NCBI GenBank assembly: GCA_001687465.1
Contig: LVLI01000005.1
Span: forward strand, 124,001 to 188,000
Length of the DNA stretch: 64,000 nt
Direction: 5' to 3'
Source of the DNA: Halocafeteria seosinensis
Lineage: Eukaryota; Sar; Bigyra; Bicosoecida
Position 1 is the first letter of the stretch; every line of letters starts with the position of its first letter. Position numbers and translations under genes: made by a program. The notes beneath the pieces are model-generated. The model saw nothing but the letters and a program-made list of their open reading frames with translations, was not told the DNA's origin and ran no database searches. Below are positions 1-12,996 of this stretch, one piece after another.

Positions 1-3000
1 GGATAGAAAAGCGCTCTACGACCCCCTGAACTGCAACACCACGCGCATTGTGAGAGCTCAGTGGGCCATCGACCTCTTTAGAGTCAGACGCTATTTGGAC
101 GCCACTTCGTAGATCTGTTGCTATGTGCTCGCCTCTTACGGCGACAAAAATGTCGTAACTTCCACTTAATGTTGGAGTATAACTAACTGTATACTTTCCG
201 GGGGAAGGCAACGCCTTAATTGTGACTCTGGAATTGTTCAGTGTCAGCTCTGCCTCTGTACTGCGATGAGACAACCGTACATCGATTGCGTGAATATCCA
301 CTCCGGATGGTCTCAGATTTCCCGAGGTACCGTGAACAACTATTTGGCTTCTAACAAAAGGCGAAACATTCAGAGAATCACTGGACAAGTCAGTCTCTTC
401 AAATAGAGGAGTAAGCAACGGCTGAGGGCCGAGTGGTTTTGGATGGTCACCCCTCCCGCCATTAACGAAAGTAACTAGCCACATGCGCTCAACGACGGTT
501 GATGAATCGGCTAGATTTGGACCAAATACGTTTTTTTCAACCTGTACTTTGCCGATAGAGGGGAGCTGTTCTAGTAGAGTTTTCATTTCCTCTGCTGAGG
601 TGTCTTGGCTGAGAAGTTCCGTAACTTCACCCTTGAAACGCAATCTGAAAACACCCGTAACTTCACAGTACATCAAAGGTTTCTCAGGACAGTCCAATAA
701 AGGCATACTTATCGCCTGCACTTCTTTTCGAGGCATATCTCGAACCGTAACATTGAAGGATAATTTGTCGCCTGCTAAACCGCCTTGGAGTCCGATACCT
801 TCCGCTGTGGATGCAGCGCCACTAGGCCCTGAAACGTTCACTTCTATATGAAACGGACTGTGCTTGATCGTGTCTCGACCAATTGCTCTCACTTGCATTT
901 CCCATGATCCAGCTTCAAAAACTGTATAGTCCATAAGGTAGGTTCCTAACGTACCGGACCGTCTCGCTTCAATTGAGGCGCCCGAAAGGGGTTTCAGTTC
1001 GTCTTTGAATCCAGTCGCGACCGGGGAGTCCACACGGATAAAAAATGTATCCCCATCACGAGCTACACTGGTAAGCAAATGGTCCGGCTGTACAGACGTC
1101 CCACTGAATAATCGTTGTAGCAATAGTCTAAGTCCCTGAGCACTAGAATTTGAGAACAATTCTAGCGTATTTTCCTCAAACCGTAGACTGATAACACTAC
1201 TTGTAGGAATCATATGTAGCACAATCGTACTTGAATTTAAGGATGCCTCTTGGGGGCCTTTCATCGAGGCAAAAAAATAGTCACTCACTCCATCCCCCTC
1301 ACCTTCCCCATTTCGCCTGTTTGCGAACGTGTCTCGTCCAACTATTTGTACTGTTTGTTTACTACCAGATGTTGCTTCCCTTAAGCCTTGACCAGAGGCT
1401 GTACTACTTGGCCCATGTAACAAACCATGTACCAGCTTAATAACTTTCTTCGATCTGTCCATTGTCGCAATTGGCTGACCAGCGAAGGACTCAGACAATA
1501 TCGTGCTGTCCCCGAGGTAGATACCAATTTCGTAGTCGCCAGCAACCAGAACCGTATAAGTGACAGCGTAGGAACCATCCCCTCTATCTTCAACATTGGC
1601 CTTGATTCGTTCGCCACAACCAGCAGAAATGCACGAAACTTCTACAAGAAATTCGTCTCCTCCTGAGTTACGAACGTTTCCGAACGTGTCTCGAGAGGTG
1701 ATAACGAAATGCTGTGTCTCCCCCACAGTGCCACCATGCAAACCGTTGCCCATTGCAAAAGACGTCAATGCCACTGCTTGCCCCGGACTGACAACCACTT
1801 GAAAGGGGGAGCAAGCATCTAGATCACCGCGGCCGCATTGGATGTGACTGCGGCCCAGCATCAATGAGTCTCCACTGGCACTAGTCTTTACTTCTATGTC
1901 GTAGTGTCCAGACTTCCTAATAAGGTAAGACACCAAATATTGTCCGCTCCCTATATATTCTGGCGAGACGGCGTATTCCTCCTTGTCAAGTGACCCTCTT
2001 CCCTTTATCTCTACCGAGAACACATCACCAGGATTAGTCTTGTTATTCCCCAACGAATCCTTGGCCTGAATGATGAAGTTCGTCCGGACTCCTGCAACTG
2101 CTTGTTCTAGGCCAGCACCAGATGCGGTAGTAAATGGGAAATCCACCGGCCCGGGGACGATATCAACACTAAAAGGAGAATCCACAATATGGGAAGCGAA
2201 GTATAGATTTGATGAAGGCACAACTTCACGAGTCAACGACGCCGACCTCCACTCTAGACGAATATGTGCAGACCCCGACAGCTCCTTGTATTCCACAAGT
2301 ATGTCATGAAACCTGTTTTCTTCCATCGCAAATTGAACCCGTTGCTCGCGACAACAAGAATCCCATCTATCTACGAGCAGCGAATGGTCCAAATACAGCC
2401 GCACTCCCTCATCAGCTTGAATGAAGAAGGTAACGACTTCGGTCACAGAATGCCGAATCTTCCCACTCCATCGAATCGAGACATAGTCTCTTGCAAAATC
2501 CGTCACTAAGCCACTTTGGAAATCAAAATCTATTGCGGGATCGACTCTTCGAATAACAGGTTCTCCGAGTAGCCACTGATTATCAAAATAGTCTGCAGAT
2601 AAGCCTCCATTCTCTAGTTGTCTCACAGCAAGGAAAGCGGCCCCGGTCTTCGTAGGTAAGTAACCTCCTTGGTAATGAGGGCGTCCAGCCACAGATCTTT
2701 CTACTCTAATCCTCTCATCTGCGGAAGAAAAACTGAAAGCATTTCCCTGACGGACTTCCATCGTCTGTACTTGTGCATTGCTTCCTCTAAGTTTAGAATG
2801 AGCCGAAAGCAAAGGAACGTCCCCCTTGTTCGTCCTAAATGTAATATCCCAAGAGAATTGCCCATTGCCAACAGGCCCAATTCTTGTTACTTCCACGAAG
2901 CCAATGCTGTTCAGCGCATGCAGGGCAGCTTGCAGCGCTTCGCTAGATACATCGAACGGCAAATTATGGGTTCTTTCCCCGCCAAAAGACAAGGTAAAAG

Positions 3001-6000
3001 AACCACTAAGTGGAGTAGGATCACCGCCGCTTGTTTCTACCCGTTGGATTTCACTAATTTCTGGAAGCGGCTCCAGCAGAGGTAAGTTACCCAGATTCGA
3101 TAGAAACCTAACGTTCCACCGCAAACCGTTATTACTGGTTCTATGGCGTTGCACTAAAGTCATTCCGATTCCCGCGATTCCCTCCAGTGCGTTTCTAACT
3201 ACTTCTGCGCTTGCATCATGTGGAATGTCTTGAGAGTATGCCCCGTTTCCCCTCCCAAACCGAAGCATAAAGCTTCCGGACACAGGAGAAAATCCACGCC
3301 TTAACTCCTGAACCAAGATGTCTCCCATAATTCCACTGCTGTTTGACAGTCTTGCTACGCTTAGAAGTGGAACGTCACCAACAGGATCAACGAATTCCAC
3401 CAGAAACAACGCGTGACAGTCCTCATTGACGAGGGAGGATATCCCTGCAGTGTAAACGATAACATCCTTTAAAGTCGGGAGTTGTTCCAACTGAGCTTCG
3501 AGGGATTCTGTACTCATATTACTATGGAGGACAGCTGAGTAACCGCCGAAGAACACCTGAACTGTCCACACATCTGCTCCAGTGTCTCCCTGAACTGAAA
3601 TGACTTGCTTTTCGTTAACGAAGGTCCAATCGGACGAGGTGATTATCTCCTGTACTTCTGCTATGCCTTCCTGCAGCTTGTGTGCCCTATACTCGTTAGA
3701 AAATGAGGTTACACGAAGCAGCGGAAGACTACCAAGCAACGACAAAAACGAGATTGTGTACTCAGCAGAATATTCACCTAGAATGCGTTGTGTCACTTGA
3801 ACACGGCCCACCGATTCATACTGATGGAAGAGACTTTGTAGCCTGCTGCTCCCAATGTCCCAGGAGATATTGGAAATTGAGAGTGGGAGCAGTCTTGGGT
3901 TAGACAAAGCACTCAGGTCCCAGAATAGTGAAAACTTGCTAGCATTGGAGATTACAAAACGTTGCGTGTCAAACGCAGCGGGAACATATTCTGCTACGGA
4001 CCCGTCCCTAATCCATTGTTGTGTCCCGATACCGTTAGTTTCAGGCGTTCCCCATAACTCAGTAAAGAAGATATCACTCCCTTGGAATTTCGCAGGAGTG
4101 AGGATTTCGCGCACCACGTCGCCATTGACTTTTCGAGGTTCTATGATGAAATTGTTTCCCCTGCCCTTCACGAACTCCTTAATCTGCACACTCACGTTAG
4201 CATCGTTTTGGAAGACTTGAATCAGTGGAAGATCACCCATATTATTCAGAAACGTAATGAACCAGGATCTGGATGACCCTGGCACTGGTGCTTCTGTTGA
4301 AACCTTCAGTTCCCCATGAAATGCGGAAGAAAGAGCATCCTGAAACTCACTTAAGGACGCGTCTGTTGCCACATCAGTGGTGATCGTTCCACCCGGAAGC
4401 TTCAATGAGAAGTTACTTCCCCCTGTTGGTCCAAAAACACTAATTATTTGTTGCTCGAAGACTACTCCTGCTATCCCCTTGGAAAGTGCCGCTCCAACAG
4501 CCGTGGTGTGTGACGGAGAGGCCCCATCCCTCGTAGACACCGCATCCGATAACTTGCTGGGCCTACTAAATCCAATCGCATTCAAAGCTACAACAGTGAA
4601 AGCGTACGACGTCCCGCTCAGAGTGTCCACGATATCGGCAGATGTCGTTCGCGGAGCTGCTGAAGCGTCTAGGGCTAACGACCCTAACTGGCCCCTGAGT
4701 AAGAGTTCTACAGAAGCTTGAACCTCTCTACCCTGCAGCAGGGTGTCCGAAATTTCCACATCAGTGACATCATCCGGGAGGGGAACGAATGATATTTGCC
4801 ATCTATTGCCACCATTGCCATCAAAGTCACGGTCAGATGCCTGCTGGCTCACTCCGACAACATTTCCGATACCACTCCTCACGAGAGCCTTCCGGAGGGT
4901 GAATGCGCTTGCAGAGATGGGGATGAGGCCGCTTTTGAAGTTACCACTCATAAGCTTGAAGAAACCACCACACGAAGAACCACCTTGTTGTAGGGTAGCC
5001 ATACTGTACGAATTCAATGGGCTGCCATCAACCTCCAAGTCTATATTCTCAAAGAGAAACGGGAAGACATCATCAGCTCGTGGAGGAAATATAAACGTAA
5101 AGTTCCCAGTGCTCCCTTTTTCGACCGTCATTTGGCACGTCACCGAAAGAACACTGCAAGAGCGACGAATCTGCTCCTGAATGGTAGCTGCAGATGTATT
5201 TACCCTAAAAGGACCGAAGCACAGCCAATCGCTTGCAGTATCAACATAATGTAGCATAAAAGTTCCAACTGCCTTTTCGTCAACCTCTAGCCTCTGTATC
5301 TCGGTTTGTGGAGAGGCGCATGTTATAGAGACTTCAAAAATTGTGTGTTGAATCGTTTTGCCTGAATCTTCGAAGCCGGCACCCACAAGTTGAAAAATTT
5401 GATAACCGATGAGAGGCGAACTACCTGTGAAGACTGGTGCATCCCATCTGATTGATATAGAGTCAGAACGGACAGCTGCAACTACGGGAGTAGGGGGCTC
5501 CTCAGGCACCACAGCAGAGAGAATTGTAGTAGAAGGGCTTAAAGAACCCCAGCCCACAGAGTTTTTTGCTCTTACTGCGAACTGGAATCGTTGACCTGCA
5601 GGTATTCCCCTCATTGTGTGGCTAAAATCAGAGTACTGGAGCACTGTAGGTACAAGGATAGAAGACCCAAGTTCCAGTTCAATTCCGGGTGGAGTCTCTG
5701 GATTTGAGTAAAGTGCCACGGACAATCTAAAACAACCCTGACACCGAAACCTTTGAAAAAATACAATGGCCGAGGAACCCAGCTTGTGCACAATAGCATC
5801 AGAGAGTCCTGTTAGAATACCTTCGGACAGCTTACACACATCGCCCACTGTGAATAACGCAGCGCCAATACGGAGTTCAGGGGTGTAGCAGGTAGAGGTG
5901 GTTTCAGTAGAAAACTCCGCCACCAGTGGATGACCCCCTCCTTTAGTAATCTCCTCGACGGAAATTGAGTCGCTGGAGACAGGGCCAGCAGTAATAGGTG

Positions 6001-9000
6001 TTATGGGTACTGCGTCCCCAGGAATGCCCAATAGCCCAACACGAATATTCCGAACCTGGCCTTCCTCAACGTTGATCTCCGTGGGCACGAGACGCACTGC
6101 CAACTCACCTAGGGCACTACTGATTTCCCTCCATGCCTCAGTGGCATTCGAGAACTCCAATGGAAACGCAGGGGTAGAACTGTGAAATATACCGTCAATA
6201 TCCTCGTACTGTACCTGGATTGATACGGAGGGTGACGATTTGTTGAAAAGGCTGTCATGAAAAATCACTTCTTGGATTTCGATATGGGTAAGGCTGACAG
6301 AATTAACCATTTCGCCCCCCTCTCCGTTGTCGTAGAACAGCATGTAATCTACAATTTCACTTCCACCATTATCCCGTGGAGGGCTCCAGGCGAGAGTAAC
6401 AACGGCTGTGGATTTCTCTTCATCCACGAAGTTTGGCCAGTCTCGCTTCGGGCTTGGAGGCGGTAACGGTCGAATGGGCTCTCGGGGGACAAAGATTGAT
6501 GTCTCTGATTCTGCACCGTTCCCGAGCAAATTCCTTGCGGCCACTTTCAGTTTCACGCTCTCACCATTAGTTACGGATGGGAAGTGGATAGTAGCGGTGG
6601 TCTTATGCGGCAGGCCGGTGCCATCATACACCTTCTGCCACGTTTCACTGTCTCCTCCTTTCCATTCATTTAGATACAGAAGGTATCCAGTCACAGGGCT
6701 GCCTCCACTAAAATCTGGAGCGTTCCAGCGTACGGTCAATGAAGACTGATTGGAAGAGACTAACATCGGGGCTGAGGGGCTGGATGGGACAGAATGCACA
6801 GGTTTCATGCTGTTCGGTATCGTTAAACCAGCTGGACCAAATGATTGAGAGTTGTGGGCTGAAATCCTGAAAAAATACTCTCTGCTTAGCTCCAATTGCC
6901 GTACGACAACACGAAAAGGCATTTCGGAAGAGAGATCAGTAAAAATTATTGCCCGATAGAAAGCTGAGCGTCTAAGGAGCGTCTTTCTCCTGGTAACAAG
7001 CTCGGTGGAGTTCGAATTCAATCCACCAGAGAGGTTATCAGCATCGGTCTCTATTAGCGGAACGTCCTTAATGTTGCACACATCTAGTCTTTTACCCCCT
7101 GATTCCACCATTCGACATCCGGAAAAGGTAATCATCCAGATAAATCCTGTCTGGGTCGTTTCACGGGTGATCGATACCGTGCCTACATCTGGCAGTGTCT
7201 CGAGCTCGTTTTTCAAAGAGGTAGTGGACACATCAAACCTCATGGATGCCGTGCTTGATCCACCAAATTGTGCTTGCCAACTGCCTGCCAAGGAATGACT
7301 CCCTCTTTGAACCTCGTCTAATACTACCCTTGCTTGTACCCCACTTAAACGACCTTCACTGCCTATCTCCGCAACGTTGCCACTGCCAAGCGGAATATGC
7401 CCCACTAGCCGGATGAATTCCACAGTCCATGTGAATCCTCCGACGGGAGTCGGTCCTGTTCGGGACACGTCTACCTGTTCGATGCTTGGAAGAGACTCGA
7501 TCGCCGCTTTCATTTCTGAGACAGAACTGGCTGCATCAAGGAGAACAGTCATGTGTCCATCTATGGCTAATCGAAACTGCCCACCGACATAGTTGCCTTC
7601 CCTACTTGAGCGACCTGAGGGGCATAGTTCACCCTTGCTACATACTTGTGCAGAGGCATCGTTTCCAACCAACCGGCTATCATCCACTTCAATTGCCGAC
7701 ACTATTCCGCCCGTTCCGACGAATCCGACCACCCAGCTAAATGTGTTGGCAACAGTATCTTTTTCAAATCTTTCTACATCAATTGTTATACCTCCGAAAA
7801 GAGCCTCAAGTTGAATTTGTAGTTCGTCTTCGTCAATATTTGAAGGTAGATGGTCCGTGACGAACCCACTAACGGACAGCTGGAACGTGCCTGCCACGGG
7901 AGCCGAACCCTCTTGAGCTTTCTGCACTTCAAATATTTTCTTTCCTTGAAGGCCTTCAAAATCAGCCTTTAACAAAGGAAGCTTCCCTTTGAAACCCGGT
8001 GTATTCAGAAATGTTATGTTAACCGGGGAAGGGGTCGAGTCTCCGGCAGAACCAAAGCAAGTGCCTGTTTGTTGGTCATTTGGAGACGCGAATTCGATTA
8101 CCACATCTTCTATTGAAGGAAGTGACATTAACTTTTCTTCAAGCGACTCTCCATCCGTAGTTGGCCCTTTCCGAAGCGGAGCGTTCCATTTTATTGAAGA
8201 CGTTGCGTGGCCATCAAAGGTGAGAGAAAATGAACCCCCAGTAGCGTCGCATCTGATTTGCTGTACCTCCGCTATTATGTCTCCGGTTGCTGCAGTCCCC
8301 GATGTCTCGATGATTTGAATGGCAGAAACAGTAGAAGCGTCAAGCGCCGTTGTCGTAATGTTATAGATATTGGGCCTTACTTCAGTCGAGAGCTCAATTT
8401 CCTGAACTTCATGCTCAAACGGGACTACGTCGTATTCGATCCTATAGCTGTCAATATCTGCGCCGCCGTTGGAACGAGGAGGCGAGAATTGAACTTCAAG
8501 AGCTGTACTACCGGCAGCAGCCAGTTGGATCTCTTCGGGCTGTTCTGGCGTCTGAAAAGCTGGGGCAAGGCCTGGTGGCCGTGCTAGGAGTGCGGGACCT
8601 ACGCCTACCGAATTTATTGCAGCAACCCGAACATAGTAGGTAATACCTTGCTCAAGAGATCCGATAACAAACGAAAGAGATTCAATGTCGGTGACAATCG
8701 CAGATCCAACAGGTAGGCCCTCTATCCCAGCAGAGAAAGCCGGAAGTTCGCCAGTAGTGCTTTCTGCAACGTCGACATAGGCCAATGTACCCATAAGGGA
8801 GAGAGAATCACCCTCCAGTAGCTCGAGATTTCCAAGGTTACCGGAGAACGTCACCCACCACGTGTGGCCGTTATTTTCATCGCTCATATTTCTCGAAACG
8901 GCAACTGTATCGACGCTGTCCAATGATTCTAGTTGAGAAGCTAGGACTCTGGCACTGGCATCATGAGGCAAGAACGCAGTTCGGAAACCTTGAAATGAAA

Positions 9001-10866
9001 GCGCAAAAGAGCCTCCTAATGGTGTAGATGTACCATTTCGCACCGTTTCTGCTGAAACAATCACTTCATTGGTAGTCACATTGCGCACCTGCAGCTCAGC
9101 CAGGTGTCCAGCTTTTGACAGAAATTCTACTTCGAAGCTTGCCATATCGGCGGAAGGACAAGGGTTTCGTGGAGCTACCGAAACCTGACCAATTTCGCGG
9201 ATTTCTAGTTCTCGTCTTAACTCAACTGCTGTAGCACTACAGTTCATAGTGCTACCGTCAAAAACGGGTCTTATCGTTGCTGTTTCAGCAGCATCTATGG
9301 TAAGAAAGAATTCTGATATATCACTTGCAAAACGCAACACCTGTATGGCTTGAACAGTGCCGTCGTGCACTTTGCGGCTCGTTACAAGTGTCTCAACATC
9401 ATCTGCATCAGACGTTCCTTGCAAAGTATCCAAGACATTATCGGGGTCCCGTTGCAACAATGGGAGACTACCAGGCTTGTTTAAGAAGGAAACGGTCCAG
9501 GTCGACTCTCCAGACGGGCCCATTTCATCTTTCTTTTTAACAGACACAGAGCCAATGCTTGGAAGGTCTTCAAGTGCCAGTTTGACTGTAGATGCATCAG
9601 CATCCCACGGAATCACTGCAGCTTCCCCGTCGAAGGCCAAGACAAAATTGCCTGTAAGTTGATTTCCTCGTACGCAACGAGGGTCCGCTGTCTCGTTTGC
9701 TAGTTCGCATACTCGGACAACTGGATTGTTACCGGTCAGCCAAAATCCGTCAGCTTCTATCATCGTTAATCTCCCTGAGTTTTGCTTCCCAATAAAAGTA
9801 ATAGTCCACGTATTCATTCCAAACCTGAATGATTCACGGGAAACTTCCACAGCCTCGATGGTCGGTAAGGCTTCCAGAGAGTTTCTCATTTCGGCCTCAG
9901 AGGCCTGTGCAGAGATGAAGTCTGTATCAGCACCTTCAAAGTTGAGCCGGAACTGTCCACCTAGGAGCTCTCCATGAGTAATCGTCCTGAATGACACATC
10001 GGCACCAGTCCCCAGCAAGGAAGAGGACGCCAGAGTCATCAAATTTACGTTGCCTTCAGGTTCCAAGAACGTAATGGTCCACGTGTAGCCTTGTTCCGGG
10101 GAAGGTCCTTGACGGACTACGTCAACTTCTTCGATGTTCGGCATACGTTCCAAAATAGCCTTAAGAGTTTCCGGTGAAGCATCGAACGGGATGTCACCCG
10201 AAGTGAAAATCCCCCCTCCTTTGTCCCTGGTGTCGAATGCAATGTTAAATTTACCTCGAATCACGCTTCCTGGAAGTGCTGATGTCTTCATCTCCTGAAC
10301 CTCCGGTTCTTGCTCCATGAAAGTAGAGACGGTTTGTTGCTCTTGAACTAACGTCGTCTCCGTTTGGAACTCCTGGATTTCGTTGCTTCCTAGCTGGATT
10401 CCAGTGGACACCCGTTGGACCTCCTCGACGGGGGCTTCTGCATAGGGGCAGAGTTTAGCCGTTATTGCCACTGTCGAAGTCTATGTTTACTCATACCTGT
10501 GTCCCATTCGACCTTGTAGCTCGTAACGGTACTTCCTCCATCAGAATCTGCGTCACTTTTTGTCAATACAAGCACGAGATAGTCTCCCGAAGTTCTACAT
10601 ACCCGGTTCCGCGAACTCGACTCGTAGAGCAGTATTCGAAACCACGAACAAATCAGCCGACACTGGGGCTTCGGGCTCTGTATTACCGGAATTTGGTATG
10701 ATAGGCATATCCAGCGTGCAACCAGTGAGGTCTTACCTGTGGCCTCGCCCACACTATGTCTTTCGGACGGGAAAATTACTCGCTCGAAATGACTGACATC
10801 AGCTACTGCTACACCCACAGTGGTGTAAATTATTGTTAAATATATGTATAGCTTCATCAACTTCAT
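1..10866 (-). CDS. Giant secreted modular protein (FN3 / repeated beta module / PA14 / filamin-like), 3' end outside window
   Basis: Partial. Exons (minus strand): 10866-10737, 10677-10603, 10547-10497 and 10437 to beyond base 1. The last exon is one frame open for more than 10.4 kb, checked at both ends and in the middle. It starts with a hydrophobic signal peptide (MKLMKLYIYLTIIYTT...). An FN3-like unit near residues 44-110 has the SDGGSTVTSYKVEW signature. At least fifteen copies follow of a module of about 70-110 residues, shaped GGxFxLxFxG...LPxDASxxxLxxxLExLPSIxxVxVxR...WxVTFxxxxGxxPLL. At least four more FN3 units are interspersed. A PA14-type domain lies near residues 2690-2820 (nt 2620-2240; YFDNQWLLGEP, QADEGVRLYLD). 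Filamin-type Ig repeats fill the left 2.2 kb (DxxGN, GxYxVxYxxxxxGxYxI). About 3,560 residues are present. Inferred role: cell-surface or matrix protein. No transmembrane anchor is visible, but the C-terminus is missing. Confidence 0.85.
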
Positions 10867-12996
10867 GACGCTGCCGTTGTATGCATCGTACGGGGTCCTA
10901 CAACGACTTTTTACGGCCATCAATAGCGGACAAGCTGGCAAACTATAGAGAACAAGAAAACGACGACGTTACAACAACGATTCCTACTATGCTATACTAC
11001 GAGAACCTATGCTGAAAACTGAACAATGCAGGATTTTATGTATATAATGAACGTCATCTTTGGGAGCCTCTCGTCCAGGTTGAGCGGCTGACTGGAGTGA
11101 ACCGTTGGACGCCCGGGTGTCTACGGTACTTCTTTGAAGTTTATGATGGTTGTATTGTATTCCTGTATACTATTATTGTATCAGTTGTGCTTACATGGTC
11201 ACCACAATCCCAGGAAAGCGTAATCGACCGCCTGCGCACTGGGTAACACACTTTATTCGCATTACACCGCAATCTGAACCTGCACCATTCAAGTCTGGGC
11301 GCCCAAGCTTGTAAGATGCTGTTCCAAATGCTGCTGACGTAAACTCGGTAGCTCATCACTTAGCACGATGGAATGAATGTCGTATATTAGTAAATACTGG
11401 ACTTTTTTGACTTGGTTGTTGGTTGCACCTTTATCTGTACACCTTGAGCGAGTGGCCAACTTGATCATGATATCTCGTTCTATAGTAAAACAATAAAGTT
11501 GTTCAAGAGCCACAGTCGCTCTCGAAGCAGCAAGATAATCGGAGTGGAATGTTCGCGGCACAATGTGGCACCTATAATCAATGATATTGTACATACGCGG
11601 CGTAATAACCGGACTATCGGCATTCTTCACAAATCACGGTGAGTTACTCACCGCAGTGTTTAGACTGCCAGTTTGTATAAATTATAGTAACACGACTACC
11701 CACTGGATTGTAACGTATTATCTTCAAATTGAGCTTCTTGGTTGCATGAATTCCGGTATTGCTGTTCTCATCTGAGGATTTTGTCGTATCAGGGATTACC
11801 TGTGTTTCCGAAGCGCAGAGTATACCGTCAAATTAGACGAAGTGATGTTCGATTTTTTACCAGAAGAGCTGGGGGATAATGTTCGCATATTTGTCATTGT
11901 ACTTTTGGTAAGCGCTTTGCGAGACTGAATGGCTGTAGGTATATTTTTATCGTATGATTAGCGCAGGTTTTGCACCTTGTTGCTTTCCTGTTCTGGGGAT
12001 ATTCGACATGGAAGGAAGTCTCCGAGGATTCTAAGCATCCGGATCCAAAGTCCAAACAATATTGATGCAAATCCGCGCAGTATACTACGGAATGAGCGAG
12101 ATGGTACCAGAGGAAGTGGAAAACAGCGTCGAGCACTAAGTAGCATCCTTGCTAGGTCACAAGCATGTTGAAATTGTATGCCGTAGGACATCATGGTAGA
12201 GGGACTACGTATTCAATATGTGCGAGCATAAAGTGTCCGAAACGTACAGATAGTTAACTAAGCACCAAGCCAACTTGCTTAGCTAATAATGGGCAATCTC
12301 AGACCAATCTGTAGAAATAGACAAAGCACTCGCCTCGTTCTTGTGGAGGGTTGCGACGACCCTTATTTAGTGTAGAACTGAAAATTGTACGAGTTGGATC
12401 CTGTGCGACATCGCAATGGAACATGTTGACAGGTGGTTGTGCTTGCGTAGCCCGGCAGCATCCTCCTGGTGTGAAAGCGAACGTGGATTACGACTTGAAG
12501 TTCTATACAGGCTCCAGCCTGTAGCACACAGCCACGAGGTGAGTAACCGAGTTTACTTGGACTTCCGATTTGATAAGCCCATGTCACATTGAATGCGCCT
12601 CGAACTGCATGAACGACGTAAGTATATCTGTGAACAATTAGTCTTTGGAAGCAATTATTCGGGTGGAAACACTTTATGTACTTCAACCTAAAGCGTTTAC
12701 GTGGCGGCTTGCAATCGAATGTTGCAAGTGTCTCTACGCTTGTTGTGAATACCCATAGCGTTTTCTCTTCCTTGTTCGAACCTTAGGGTGCTAAGATGGG
12801 CTTGCTTTCTCCATTGCTATTGTACAGGGCTGGCGCATACCGAGAACACGTGCATGGTGGGAAATGACTAGACGAAGTTTGCTCGGATTATATAAGGTTT
12901 AGCATGGAAAGGAGGGATTGATCGTGGTGGAATCACGTTTCTCCGACTGGGAGACTTAGTTGGCTAGCTAAATACGAACGGAAAGAGCTCTTTGCC
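10867..12996. other. Intergenic spacer between two divergent genes
   Basis: This 2.1 kb spacer separates the giant secreted protein gene (minus) from ATG2 (plus), the longest divergent spacer in the window. Only short open frames occur. The best is a minus-strand frame at about 11958-12194 with a hydrophobic patch, but it has no family signature and no convincing splice partner. I see no RNA gene. It should hold both promoters. Confidence 0.5.
12888..12897 (+). promoter_or_regulatory. Possible TATA box of the ATG2 gene
   Basis: The string TTATATAAGG lies about 100 nt upstream of the ATG2 start codon, a plausible spacing for a TATA element with a short 5' UTR. This rests only on motif match and position; such AT-rich strings also arise by chance. 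Confidence 0.3.

Noticed and set aside
483-9977. Many plus-strand open frames of 60-140 codons
   Set aside because: They lie opposite the continuous minus-strand frame of the giant FN3/PA14 protein and show no domain features; they are shadows.
11958-12194. Minus-strand frame with a hydrophobic patch in the 2.1-kb spacer
   Set aside because: 78 codons, no family similarity, no splice partners and no conserved motif; not supportable as a gene.
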